DNA of 64,000 nt, taken from the NCBI GenBank assembly GCA_046331705.1, contig JAXLQJ010000014.1:62001-126000 (forward strand), read 5' to 3'. Position numbers and translations under genes: made by a program. Below the pieces are notes generated by a model that made no database searches, was not told the origin of the DNA, and worked only from the letters and a program-made list of their open reading frames with translations. The stretch comes from JADJOY01 sp046331705 [NCBI: bacterium]. GTDB taxonomy: Bacteria; JADJOY01. Positions within the stretch are counted from its first letter, which is position 1; each line of letters begins with the position of its first letter. Of this stretch, positions 10,401-18,421 are shown piece after piece.

Positions 10401-11387
10401 CAAGGCTTCTCTGAACCGGTGCTGGGACGGGTCCTCGGCGAGATAGAGGCGTTGATAGTCTTGCTCCGTCACCACCATTCGGTCCACGTCCTCGATGGAT
10501 CCATGGCAATGGAAGATCCCGCGCTCGTACCCGGGCAACGCTAGGGCGAATCGGATAAGATCGTCGCTACGCCCCTCATCGAAATTGAGGCTCAAGACGG
10601 TCTCGGGTGGATCGTCGCTATCCAGGGCGACGTCCCGCGCACACGGGCGAACGGTGGGTGTGTGCAAGATGCGTTTGAAAGCGAGTTCGAGCTCGAGATC
10701 GTAATTCGTCGTGATGAACCGCTTGATTCCGAGATCCAAGGTGAGAGATCGAAATAAATCATCGTAGGCGACGCGACCACCCGATCCTGCATCGGATCCG
10801 CCTTCCCGACGGAACATCGACCCCACCAGGTTCCGAAATTTCGTTCCGCCGATCTCGCTGAAGGCGGCTTCGCAGAGCCCCAGATATGTCGGGAACGCGG
10901 TGGTGTCGAGTCGAGCTGTATCTATGCGGTGCCCAGTCAGCTTCGTTCGAATATTACGCAGAATCTCTTTTTGCCGGGTCTGATCTCCATCGCAATTGAG
11001 ATCGAGCCCTGCGAACAGGCCATCCAATTCGCGCTGGACTGGCGCAGTAATGAGCTTCTCGCTGAGAACTTGAACCTGCGCCCGTTGGTAGTCGCCTCGG
11101 TGAGGGGTGGTCGACACCGAGCGCGACTTGTCGGGCATCGTGTATAGACCCTCGACGAAGGCCACCACGGTTCGCACCAACTCCGCCCAGGTCGGATAGT
11201 TCGCACACGCCGAAAGGCCAGATCCCACGAATGCGACTGCACGCCCGGTGTTGATCGACCGAGCGATCATCCGGGCGTGGCGTCGGTTCAGGTCTGCGTA
11301 GACACGCAGATCATGGAGCGCGAGAAGGTGCAGGCCGTGAACCGGATCGTGTGCCGAACTCTTAACCATCGCTCGCATCTCTCGCAT
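7473..11387 (-). CDS. SIR2-STAND-TPR protein, candidate anti-phage NADase sensor
   Basis: A 1304-residue protein. Residues 40-410 form a SIR2-like domain: nucleotide-binding FVGSGLS (53-59), TTNYD (226-230), FHCHGSI (292-298) and the closing FVGIGLQEDDL (340-350). Residues 450-700 hold a STAND-type P-loop module with Walker A GPDGSGKGT (482-490); the expected acidic Walker B strand reads GLVVIGSLQRVL (561-572), lacking the usual Asp pair. A winged-helix-like middle and a C-terminal helical TPR array (roughly 1000-1290, e.g. LGQVQIERGNLSAARRYLE) follow. In known families such as Avs5-like and other SIR2-STAND defence proteins, the C-terminal array senses a phage product and the SIR2 domain then depletes NAD+; that role is inferred here. 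The start is one of three close Met codons (residues 1, 4, 7). The stop comes from an IS end, so the last residues may not be native. Bases here are less GC-biased at third codon positions than in flanking housekeeping genes. Confidence 0.85.
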   Translation of the reverse strand: MREMRAMVKSSAHDPVHGLHLLALHDLRVYADLNRRHARMIARSINTGRAVAFVGSGLSACANYPTWAELVRTVVAFVEGLYTMPDKSRSVSTTPHRGDYQRAQVQVLSEKLITAPVQRELDGLFAGLDLNCDGDQTRQKEILRNIRTKLTGHRIDTARLDTTAFPTYLGLCEAAFSEIGGTKFRNLVGSMFRREGGSDAGSGGRVAYDDLFRSLTLDLGIKRFITTNYDLELELAFKRILHTPTVRPCARDVALDSDDPPETVLSLNFDEGRSDDLIRFALALPGYERGIFHCHGSIEDVDRMVVTEQDYQRLYLAEDPSQHRFREALQLAFLANPIIFVGIGLQEDDLLRPLRLVASRDPRQRRDPAWFAVLPGQGPEGRDSLEGERLAARYGVKAWRFDGEVTDFPKRLRDLRRERHDWWRGWQQKPPIREAVFSRPRKGLMMRHRILAPTRIFERHHRSQLAGLRAKLRRHRLVLVVGPDGSGKGTLGEQIVSVNRTRVRAGAKPSPAFFASLRFSNDLGSILEAAARHLAASCAIRLRTTTPHERLLEAVERTPNGLVVIGSLQRVLEPSRPGLLFSLRSGRRDPDAPAWCAAEAPDCADDDSDPDGQRTVDLGDPISSEVLGLLSGLAALSLNGRLRSRVVLTSSLLPTIADRKLDAVLRAATWDAALLSREDALEPFRSLARGLHSKVEDIRRVLHGHVFAMSIVVDLIRRRRQPDDIEVLLDGLYGDLTASNQFRRPLHVAERAIRELRRFADAEDHLADAVLRTICLFSTPVDAVAIQASMGQHGSDPGDPGMLGRALRVLVERRLLFEIAGFGPDPRSRGAPRYMAHSLVRQALLHGQGAGPYGVAESQRFVLSGFAEKGVLRPREFSRIYKRLGDTVVALLGQAENARDDRKAGTDRVREMARAAFGVIRARLSIVEIPRLEHLPWLEDFHGRELSLLESYKMRLLRLLNVTRGVPGPLWSHHTSLEAGKATAAKRHPPFEHPDGVLYIDELGWLYNEIALTSFMEGELHDAFALARMVQDVSDAAEWNPVLRRGQGIRSAQAALTLGQVQIERGNLSAARRYLEDALGQARRVRDVDLWARAQGFLGLLAHLSADCDAARKRYDVALERLRGAGNLRALSIFLRHRASLNVSIGKRDDARLDVQSAISAAHAGHFPDLYHYANVVSAKHEAAEEPVKATQMLERALLFSRRLGSRRLECEVLRTLGRVALVVGDTHEAAKLAREALGMAATLGLGLQIPATLMVLSEAVERRQDPDAARRLLHAARKLAHNQGYRLRVDKVDRILVRLGPPK

Positions 11388-12510
11388 GCACCCGCGATGC
11401 TTGCCGCTGGATCTCCGCGGCCATTGCGATCAAATTCCGTGACTCGTTCGGCGAGGGACGAGCACGTCGCCGCCTCAACCGCCCCAACTACTGCGCGCTC
11501 GGCTGCGCCGGCCATCTGAATCGCGGCTGCTTCTGAGATCGGACGTGAGATTGCCCATCTGCCGGCGATTCTGAGCGCAAGGGAGATCGGGACGCAAGGG
11601 CGGGGACGCGCTGAGCCCCTGCCCGCGAACCGCCAGCATTGCCCCAGTGTCAGTCCAACACGACTCTCCGCAACCCGCCGAGCAAGAACGGGCCGCCATT
11701 CTCCGTTGAGTGTCGTGCCCTTCAAAAGGAGATGGGAGTGGCTTGAAGCGTGGCGCACGAACTCAACGGCTGGCTCGTGGCGACCACTGCTGCGCGATGT
11801 CGAGCGCAGGCAACCCGTAGGCACATTCGCTGGCCCAGAACGTATTCGGCACCCTCGGAGGGCCAGGCATCATCGCCCCACACGACGCTGTGCGCGGGCC
11901 GACCCCGGGGACAGACCATCGTCGCCCCCCGGCGGGCTTCGGATTCGCTCGGGGCTTCGCGCCAGGCGTGGTGCGCAGGACGCTTACCTCTCGCGTACGG
12001 ACTGATGGAATGCTTGCACACCGGGCTATCAAGGAAGACTCGTGCTCGTTCGACGAGACGATCGCGCGCCTCGGGATTGTCGGGGAGTGGCGCTGATGTC
12101 CCGCGAATCGCGCGTATGAATGCGAGCGCATCGTCACGAACGCGATATTGTTGCGCTCGGCACCCGGACTAGGTCGTATGAATCCTGAATCCGAGAGAGT
12201 GAGCACCATCGGCACGAGCGATCGAAACGACCTCGCAGCGAATGGCAGATGGAAGTGCGGAGCGATATGGTTCGACAGAGTGCAGTATCCACAGTGGAAG
12301 CGCTCGACGAAGCTAGCGGTGTTCGTGCCGCGGAATCCGGTGGCTGAGATCACACCGCTGGTCTGAAGCGTCCCGACGAGCGCTGCGACGACGAGCGCGC
12401 GGTCTTGAAGACGGCGCCGGCACCGGCCGAGAATGCGACCGCGACGGATCGCCGCGCATCGCCTTGGCCGTCGTCGTGGCACTGAGATCCCGAGCCGAAG
12501 TCCCACCAAC
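11388..12510. other. 1.1-kb region without a recognisable gene
   Basis: Open frames exist on both strands (for example 11750-12172 plus and 11763-12563 minus), but none shows a domain, a good start or consistent codon use. The most protein-like is a 62-codon frame at 12178-12366 (+) starting MNPESERVSTIG. The stretch lies upstream of the SIR2-STAND gene and must include its promoter; I could not place -35/-10 boxes with confidence. It may be decayed accessory DNA. Confidence 0.5.
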
Positions 12511-12771
12511 GTGCCTCGACGCAAACCATCGCCCACCCCGTTCTTGCGGCTGGTTTCGGGCATCGGTGGCTGCTTGCTCGGCGGCGCGGTCGGCTATGGC
12601 ATCGTGACGAGCGGGACGGGGCCCGCGCCGTCGCTACTGGAACCCGCCGCGTTCGCATGGGTGTTCGGACTTGCTGGCGCGTGCGGTCTTCTCGCGGCGA
12701 TGTCGCCGTGGAAAGCCTGGCGACCGTCGCGGAAGTATGGGTGGAGCCAGCGTGATGTATCGCCGGAATGA
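12511..12771 (+). CDS. small membrane protein, unknown
   Basis: 86 residues from GTG at 12511. A basic start (VPRRKPSPTPFLR) is followed by two hydrophobic segments, GIGGCLLGGAVGYGIV (about 19-34) and FAWVFGLAGACGLLAAM (about 49-65), then a short basic tail. This reads as a two-helix inner-membrane protein. The same frame is open for 26 codons upstream but gives only Arg-rich translation, so the GTG start is preferred. No family is recognised. Confidence 0.45.
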   Translation: MPRRKPSPTPFLRLVSGIGGCLLGGAVGYGIVTSGTGPAPSLLEPAAFAWVFGLAGACGLLAAMSPWKAWRPSRKYGWSQRDVSPE

Positions 12772-12792
12772 GGAGTCGGGCCGCGTTGGGCT

Positions 12793-13071
12793 TCAACTCA
12801 GCGTGACGAGCTTCCCAGCCGCGGCTCGAGCCTGAAGATCGTCTCGCGCATTCGCGTCCGAGCCTGTCGCTCGGAGGCGTGGCATTTCGAGCATGGCGCC
12901 GCCGCCGATGCGGACGGAGATGCGGATGCGATCCCGCAGGCGGTTCTCCGCCTCCTGGTCAATCGGCGGCCCCGGCGCCCACTCGGTGGACGCCAAGCCG
13001 TCCGTGCTCGACGACTCGTCGTCGAACGTGAGGCTGGCGATCCCGAAGGCTACGGCGGCGTCGCCGAGCAC
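12793..13071 (-). CDS. small hypothetical protein, possibly the back half of a frameshifted gene
   Basis: 92 residues from GTG at 13071; the frame has strongly GC-rich third positions across its central part, which supports coding. The start is hydrophobic (VLGDAAVAFGIASLTF), then an acidic patch (DDESSSTDG) and a charged, strand-like middle (NRLRDRIRISVRIGGG). It overlaps the end of the small membrane frame at 13050-13223 by about 20 bases in another frame. Either the two are coupled genes or they are one membrane protein split by a single-base error near 13070. No family recognised. Confidence 0.4.
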   Translation of the reverse strand: MLGDAAVAFGIASLTFDDESSSTDGLASTEWAPGPPIDQEAENRLRDRIRISVRIGGGAMLEMPRLRATGSDANARDDLQARAAAGKLVTLS

Positions 13072-13223
13072 GTGGACAGATGGACGATCACCAACGCGGC
13101 GATGATCGCGAGCGCGGGAGTGGCGATCCAGGCCACCACGCCCCACCACGCGGGTGGCAGAGCGGGCCAGCGACCTCGCTGGCTCGCGTCGCCCTCACGG
13201 GTGCCGGTTCCCTCCGCCCCCAC
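13050..13223 (-). CDS. 57-residue single-span membrane peptide
   Basis: GTG at 13223 opens a short frame with one clear transmembrane helix (VVAWIATPALAIIAALVIVH, about residues 29-48) after a charged N-terminus. It lies 34 bases downstream of the stop of the Arg/Gly-rich gene on the same strand. The third-position GC bias is high. It may be joined by frameshift to the frame at 12793-13071. Confidence 0.35.
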   Translation of the reverse strand: MGAEGTGTREGDASQRGRWPALPPAWWGVVAWIATPALAIIAALVIVHLSTCSATPP

Positions 13224-13257
13224 TCGAGCTCACTCGAACCAGAAGCACAACGGCGCG

Positions 13258-14073
13258 CTACTTCGAGCTCTCGACGTCCGGCTTGGAATTCGCGGTCTCC
13301 GGCGGCGGTGACACGGCCTCGGGTGCTGCAGTCGGTGTCGGTGCCGAGCTCTGCGACGCCGGCTCGGCCCGTGTGCCACCCCCGCGGCGACCACCACGCC
13401 ACGGCTGACCGTCGGGGCCGTTGCCGTTGGCATCCGGCCAGCGCGGCGGTAGGGGCTTGCCGTCCGGCCCAAGGCGTGGGCCGCTCGGCGCACCGCCCCT
13501 ACCCGGGCGTCGATCACCGGGCGGGCGTCCCGGTTTCGGGCCACGGCCGGCGCCAGGAGGGCCCTTGGCACCGTCGGGCCGACTGCGGGGATCACGCGGC
13601 GCCGATGTGAGCTGCCACCCCTCGCCAGCACGTGGCGTCTGCCGATCCGCGGCGCCCGCGCGAGGTCCACCTCGCGGCCCGTCGTCCCTGTCGCCGCGCG
13701 GCGCGCCTGCACCACGTCCACCACCACCACCGCGGCGGTCACCACGCCCACCTCCGCGGCCGCCCCGGTCGCGACGGTCGCGACCTGCAATCGCCGTCAC
13801 CACGCGATCGACCACGTAGTTGAACTCGCCCCTGCTGATCGAGCCACTGGGGCCGGCCTCGCCCTGGAACACGCGGACCAGGCGGATCGCGCCAAGGTCG
13901 CCAACGACCTCGAGCGCCTCGAGCAAACGCGTCGTCCGCTCTGGGGAGAGCGAAAGCGCCGCCGCAACCGCCTCGTTGAGCGCCTCCCCCTCGAGGCCCT
14001 CGGCGGCCTTCGCGGCAAGGACCTCGCGACCATGGCGGAGCAGGATCGGTGAGAACTCTGTGAGCGTTTTCAT
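13258..14073 (-). CDS. Arg/Gly-rich disordered protein with helical N-terminal domain
   Basis: 271 residues from ATG at 14073. The first 100 residues are ordered and mostly helical (MKTLTEFSPILLRHGREVLA; LSPERTTRLLEALEVVGDLG) and mention no known active site. From about residue 98 the chain is low-complexity, with RGGRGGGRGD and GGGGGRGAG runs like RGG boxes, then Pro/Gly/Asp-rich spacers and a Ser/Pro/Thr tail (ASQSSAPTPTAAPEA). RGG-type tails often bind RNA or promote condensates; here that is inference from composition only. No homologue is recognised. Confidence 0.75.
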   Translation of the reverse strand: MKTLTEFSPILLRHGREVLAAKAAEGLEGEALNEAVAAALSLSPERTTRLLEALEVVGDLGAIRLVRVFQGEAGPSGSISRGEFNYVVDRVVTAIAGRDRRDRGGRGGGRGDRRGGGGGRGAGAPRGDRDDGPRGGPRAGAADRQTPRAGEGWQLTSAPRDPRSRPDGAKGPPGAGRGPKPGRPPGDRRPGRGGAPSGPRLGPDGKPLPPRWPDANGNGPDGQPWRGGRRGGGTRAEPASQSSAPTPTAAPEAVSPPPETANSKPDVESSK

Positions 14074-14319
14074 CGTCGCCGGTACTTACACGAGGCGGGC
14101 CCCGCGCGTCGATTGCTCGGGCGGCTTGGGGCGCTCCCCCCATCCGGCCGCCGCAGCGCTCGTCCCCTCACCGAGACCACTTCCGCGACCCCAGCTCGAT
14201 CCCGACGAGCGTCTTCGCGATCCGTTTCCGATCCTGCCAGCCGGAGATGTCGAGGGTGGCGTGCTCCATGGACCGTGTCGCCGTCGAGCCCGAGTCAACG
14301 GCGCCTCCGCCCCACGCCG

Positions 14320-14607
14320 TCACTTGCCCGGTTCGGACCCATCGGAGCCGACGTCTTCGATGGCCTCGCGGTCGAGCTCCGCCTCCGGCACCGGCTCCAC
14401 GGTCGCCAGAACCTGTCGCGCCAGCTCCGCATTGCTCTCCTGGACGTTCACCTTGATCCCGCCCGCGCTATCGCCGTGTGCTCCGAGCCCGCCCATGTAC
14501 ACATCCGCGAGCGCCGAGTCGATGTCCCGTTCGAGCAGGCGTTGTCGTGCGAGATGCGCCTCTGCGAGCGTCGAGAACGTTGCGATCGTGACCCATCCGT
14601 CGCTCAT
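14320..14607 (-). CDS. DUF2007-type signal-transducing domain protein
   Basis: 95 residues from ATG at 14607 (MSDGWVTIATFSTLAEAHLA). The pattern of a short strand, an 'EAHLARQRLLERDI' helix and a closing strand with VNVQESNAELARQVL matches the ferredoxin-like DUF2007 fold, called a putative prokaryotic signal-transducing protein. An acidic tail follows (EAIEDVGSDGSEPGK). The frame extends upstream to 14844, but that part is Arg-rich and not family-like. Its cellular role is unknown. Confidence 0.75.
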   Translation of the reverse strand: MSDGWVTIATFSTLAEAHLARQRLLERDIDSALADVYMGGLGAHGDSAGGIKVNVQESNAELARQVLATVEPVPEAELDREAIEDVGSDGSEPGK

Positions 14608-15407
14608 GTTCGCTCCTTCCATCGTCGAGTTGCGCGACCATCGCCTGTCCGCCTCGACGCTGATTGCCTCGGGTGGTGACCAAGCCCTTTGCGCGTGTGG
14701 TCGGCTCCACCCGCTCCTCCACGCCCGTCGGCGGCTCGCAGGCAGGGCGTGGAACCGCTCGGACGGTCGCACCGTACACCACCACGCCGAACGTAACCGC
14801 CGCGGCAACGAACGATCGGCAACAGACGCTCGCGTGAAGCGCATCCGACTCGGCGGCTGGCGCGGCTACGATCTCGACAGGAATCCCAATCCGCCTCGCG
14901 ACGACCTCTTGGTCCAGTCTTCGATCTTGTCGCCGGTCTTGTCGAGGCTATCTCCGACCTTTTCGCCCCCTGGATCGACCGTCTCACCTGCGCGAACGCC
15001 GATGCGCAGGAGCCCGATCCGCGGACGACGATCGAGCTCCGAGTGCATGCCTCGGCGATCTGCGTCCAACAGTAACCAGAGATCTCGACGGAAATTCTCG
15101 ACGCACGGACGAGGCCATGCGCCGAATCCGATTCTCGCGGTTCCCGAGGTTTGCGCCGCAACAACGGTCCGACGGATGATCGCATCCACCAGCGTGCGCC
15201 CGCGCGCGATGCGTGATCTCTCGTAGATGGGCTCGAATAGACCTGGTCTTGCGGCGCGAATCACCAGCCGATGGCCGACCACCGCACACGCTCACCCGTC
15301 ACACCTCGCGACCAGCCGTGTCTGCGTACGATCCAGGCCGGTCCGCGCGGTTGCACTCGCCTCGGGCGGTGTAGCCGCTCACCGAAGCGCACCGCTCGAG
15401 GTCCCGC
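14608..15407. other. 800-base stretch, no firm gene
   Basis: A minus-strand frame near 14700-14840 contains a signal-like hydrophobic segment (FVAAAVTFGVVVYGATV) that could join ATG at 14844 (MRFTRASV) only through a frameshift. A minus-strand frame at 14866-15048 is listed separately. The remainder shows no domain or consistent codon bias. Confidence 0.4.
14866..15048 (-). CDS. possible 60-residue amphipathic peptide
   Basis: ATG at 15048 opens a short frame whose second half (GEKVGDSLDKTGDKIEDWTK) is a charged amphipathic helix of the sort seen in small stress-related proteins. Codon bias is only moderate and no homologue is recognised. It could be a chance frame or a remnant. Confidence 0.25.
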   Translation of the reverse strand: MHSELDRRPRIGLLRIGVRAGETVDPGGEKVGDSLDKTGDKIEDWTKRSSRGGLGFLSRS

Positions 15408-16490
15408 ATGACGATCGTCGAAGCGACCGACCGCTACCACGCCTGGCTCGCCGAGCACACGCCTCTCGATGAGCAGGCCCTCGGCAAGAAGCGCAAGAAG
15501 ATCCGGAAGGGCCCGTTCCCGTTCCTCCGCGGCACGTTCTATCGCTGGGCGCAGACCTGGGCGCAGCGGATGCCGGCGGAAAGCGCCACGCCGCGTGTCC
15601 TCGCGATCGGCGATCTCCATCTCGAGAACTTCGGAACGTGGCGGGATGCCGAGGGGCGGCTCGTCTGGGGGGTCAACGACTTCGACGAGGCTTACCCGCT
15701 CCCGTGGACGAACGATGTGATTCGCCTGGCGACCAGCATCCTGCTCGCCGCGGACGAGAGGCACCCGCTCAAGCTGACCCCGGCGGACGCGTGCGATGCG
15801 CTGCTGGACGGTTACCGACGCGGGCTGAAGACGGGTGGCCGCGCGTACGTGCTCGCCGAAGGCAACAAGTGGTTGCGATCGATCGCTGCGGATCAGCTTT
15901 GGAGACCGAGCGATTTCTGGGACGAGCTCACCGAGCTCGAGCGAGCTCGGACACCGGATGCACGCGCAGTCGAGGCCATTCTCCTCGCGCGGATGCCCGA
16001 GCCACTCACGCACGTTCGCACGGCGCGTCGCGAAGCCGGCGTCGGAAGTCTCGGTCGACCCCGCTTCGTCACCCTCGCGCGCTGGAACGGCGCCTGGATT
16101 GCGCGCGAGGCGAAAGCGCGGGTGCCGAGCGCGGCCGTCTGGGCTCGCGGACGACCCGACGGTCGCGACCACTGGGGCACGATCCTGCGCCGTGCCGTCC
16201 GAGCGAGCGATCCATTCCTGGCGAGTGTCGATGGATGGGTCGTGCGCCGCTTGGCGCCGGACAGCGTCAAGATCGAGTTGGCCGATCTGCCCACCGGCCG
16301 CGATCAGACGGAGCTCGTTGCCGCCCTGGGATTCGAGACCGCGAACATCCATCTGGGTAGCGGCAGCGCCACCCGCGCCGTCCTCCGCGACCTTCAGCGT
16401 CGGCGCGGACCGTGGCTGCACCGAGCGGCGCGGGAGATGGCCGAGCACGTCCGCAACGACTGGAGCGACTGGAAGAAGGCAACCAAGTGA
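15408..16490 (+). CDS. DUF2252 family protein
   Basis: 360 residues, the usual length of this family. The conserved blocks GDLHLENFGTWRD and VWGVNDFDEAYPLPWTNDV are present; in DUF2252 these resemble the metal/nucleotide-binding loops of aminoglycoside-kinase-like folds, but no reaction has been fixed for the family. There is no signal peptide or membrane span. The stop overlaps the GTG start of the next gene (GTGA at 16487-16490), so the two are translationally coupled, and two further plus-strand genes follow closely, ending in a tail sheath protein. Confidence 0.88.
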   Translation: MTIVEATDRYHAWLAEHTPLDEQALGKKRKKIRKGPFPFLRGTFYRWAQTWAQRMPAESATPRVLAIGDLHLENFGTWRDAEGRLVWGVNDFDEAYPLPWTNDVIRLATSILLAADERHPLKLTPADACDALLDGYRRGLKTGGRAYVLAEGNKWLRSIAADQLWRPSDFWDELTELERARTPDARAVEAILLARMPEPLTHVRTARREAGVGSLGRPRFVTLARWNGAWIAREAKARVPSAAVWARGRPDGRDHWGTILRRAVRASDPFLASVDGWVVRRLAPDSVKIELADLPTGRDQTELVAALGFETANIHLGSGSATRAVLRDLQRRRGPWLHRAAREMAEHVRNDWSDWKKATK

Positions 16491-16747
16491 TCGAGCAGAA
16501 GACGCCTTCGCCAGCGCGAGCGAGCGCGGACGAGCCATCCACCGGGGGCCAGCGTCCCTCGGACACGCCTGTCGAGCGCCGCGGAGCCGCCTACTGGGCC
16601 GGCTGTTGCGAAGCGGCCACGACGCGGGTCGTGTGGTCTGCGTCCGCGATCGGCTGGCGCCTTGCCGACGTGACGGGTATCACGCACGACGAGATCCGCT
16701 TCTGCCCGTTCTGCGGCGCGGGACTTCCGACGCTGCGAGGGAAGTGA
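16487..16747 (+). CDS. small zinc-ribbon-like protein
   Basis: 86 residues from GTG at 16487, overlapping the DUF2252 stop. A disordered Pro/Ser/Arg-rich start leads to a compact C-terminal domain with paired cysteines: GCCEAATT and FCPFCGAGLP. The FCPFCG knuckle is typical of small single-domain zinc-binding proteins. It may be an adaptor for its neighbours; function is unknown. Confidence 0.7.
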   Translation: MIEQKTPSPARASADEPSTGGQRPSDTPVERRGAAYWAGCCEAATTRVVWSASAIGWRLADVTGITHDEIRFCPFCGAGLPTLRGK

Positions 16748-16828
16748 GCCTTGGGCGAGGCGCAGTCGTTTTTCATCGGAGCCCGCCACCGTACGGCTGT
16801 GCGCCACCCATCGTCGCCAGGAGCCCCG

Positions 16829-17161
16829 ATGCCCAGTCCCGACCTCGTCCGCAAAGCCGACGCCGTCCGCGCCGATCTCGCTCGACTCGAAGGTGACCTG
16901 ATGGCCCTGCTCGCGCTGCTGGGAGGCGCGGTCGGCTCCGCGCTCGCCGATCGAGTCCGCGAGCCGATGGCCGCGATCCTCGGCCATGTCGAGCCCCTGC
17001 TGAAGCTGCTGGGCGCGCACCCCGTTCCCGCTGCGCCCGCGCGAACCAAGCGAAGACCGAGCCGGCCGAACCAGGCCGCGAGCGCGACCGCGGCGGCAGC
17101 CCCATCGCGGCGCGTTGGACGCCGTAACCGGGCGAGGCTCGCGACCAGGGCATCGCGCTGA
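16829..17161 (+). CDS. small helical protein with basic tail
   Basis: 110 residues from ATG at 16829, preceded by a fair ribosome-binding sequence (CAGGAG). Residues 5-65 form one or two amphipathic helices (LVRKADAVRADLARLEGDLM; VREPMAAILGHVEPLLKLLG). The rest is Ala/Pro/Arg-rich and basic. It sits between the zinc-ribbon gene and the sheath gene, so it may be part of the same unit. A TTG start at 16751 would add residues with no added sense. No family recognised. Confidence 0.6.
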   Translation: MPSPDLVRKADAVRADLARLEGDLMALLALLGGAVGSALADRVREPMAAILGHVEPLLKLLGAHPVPAAPARTKRRPSRPNQAASATAAAAPSRRVGRRNRARLATRASR

Positions 17162-17218
17162 ACGAGCCGCGGCGCGGCGAGCTTCGACAAGGCCTCGACG
17201 GGAAGAAATCGAGGAGAC

Positions 17219-18421
17219 ATGACGAGCGACGATCCGGCACCTGGCGTCTACGTCGAGGAGACCCCGATCGCAGCCCGCACGATCACCGGCGCCACGACGT
17301 CGACCACGGCCTTCCTCGGACGCGCGCCGAGCGGTCCGCTGGACGCTCCACGCCTCGTCCACGACTTCGCCGACTTCGAGCGCATCTATGGAGGGCTCGC
17401 GCCGGAGTGCCCGCTCGGCTACGCGGTCCGGCAGTACTTCACCAACGGCGGCGGCGCGGCGGTGATCGCTCGCATCGCCCATGGCGATCCGACCGGCGCC
17501 GTCGATCCGTCCGCTCCCATCACGGATGCCGACATCGCGGATCCGACGCTCGCGGCGCAGCAGCGCGGGCTCTGGCTCCTGGATCGCATCGCGGATGTGA
17601 ACGTCATCTGCATCCCGCCGCTCGAGCGCGCGAAGGACGTCGGCCGCGTCACCTGGGACGCGGCCCTCGCGTACGCGCGGCTGCGCCGTGCCTTCGTCAT
17701 CATCGATCCGCCGTGCGCGTGGCGCACCGCGTCCGACGTGACGGCAGGCATCGATGAGCTCGTCACCCGCGACTCGCACGGTGCGCTCTACTTCCCCCAG
17801 GTGCTCGCTCCCGATCCACTGAGCGCCGATCGGGCGTCGCCGTTCGCGCCCTGTGGTGTGATCGCGGGGTCCTACGCGCGCACCGACACGCTTCGCGGCG
17901 TCTGGAGAGCTCCCGCCGGCGCCGACGCCGTGCTCCACGGAGTCTCCGGGCCAGCTGCCGCGCTCACCGACTCCGAGATGCGCGCCCTGAACCGGCTCGC
18001 GGTGAACGCGCTGCGAACCCACCCCGGCACCGGGACCATCCCCTGGGGCGCGCGCACGCTGCTGGGCGCCGACGGTCGCGGATCCGACTGGAAGTACGTG
18101 CCCGTGCGCCGCTTGGCCCTCTTCATCGAGGAGAGCCTTCAGCGGGGAACGCAGTGGGCCGTCTTCGAGCCCAACGACGAGCCGTTGTGGGCGCAGCTGC
18201 GTCTCAGCGTTGGCGCGTTTCTGCACGCGCTGTTCCGCCAGGGCGCGTTCCAGGGTGCCACAGCGCGCGAGGCGTACTTCGTGAGGTGCGACGCTCAGAC
18301 CACGACCCCGACCGACGTCGGGAACGGTGTCGTGAACATCGTGGTCGGGTTCGCTCCGCTCGAGCCAGCAGAGTTCGTGGTGCTTCGACTGGCGTTACGA
18401 GCAGGAACGACGCCGAGCTAG
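17219..18421 (+). CDS. contractile tail sheath protein
   Basis: 400 residues. The N-terminus (PAPGVYVEETPIAARTITGA) and the C-terminal block (SDWKYVPVRRLALFIEESLQ, GTQWAVFEPND, NVVNI-type strands ending GFAPLEPAEFVVLRL) are signatures of phage tail sheath / contractile injection sheath subunits. Members of this length occur in phage tails, R-type pyocins and extracellular contractile injection systems. No tube, baseplate, spike, AAA+ or tape-measure gene lies within the window, so this is an isolated sheath gene following DUF2252, zinc-ribbon and helical genes. The start ATG at 17219 follows GGAGAC, a weak ribosome-binding site. Confidence 0.85.
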   Translation: MTSDDPAPGVYVEETPIAARTITGATTSTTAFLGRAPSGPLDAPRLVHDFADFERIYGGLAPECPLGYAVRQYFTNGGGAAVIARIAHGDPTGAVDPSAPITDADIADPTLAAQQRGLWLLDRIADVNVICIPPLERAKDVGRVTWDAALAYARLRRAFVIIDPPCAWRTASDVTAGIDELVTRDSHGALYFPQVLAPDPLSADRASPFAPCGVIAGSYARTDTLRGVWRAPAGADAVLHGVSGPAAALTDSEMRALNRLAVNALRTHPGTGTIPWGARTLLGADGRGSDWKYVPVRRLALFIEESLQRGTQWAVFEPNDEPLWAQLRLSVGAFLHALFRQGAFQGATAREAYFVRCDAQTTTPTDVGNGVVNIVVGFAPLEPAEFVVLRLALRAGTTPS

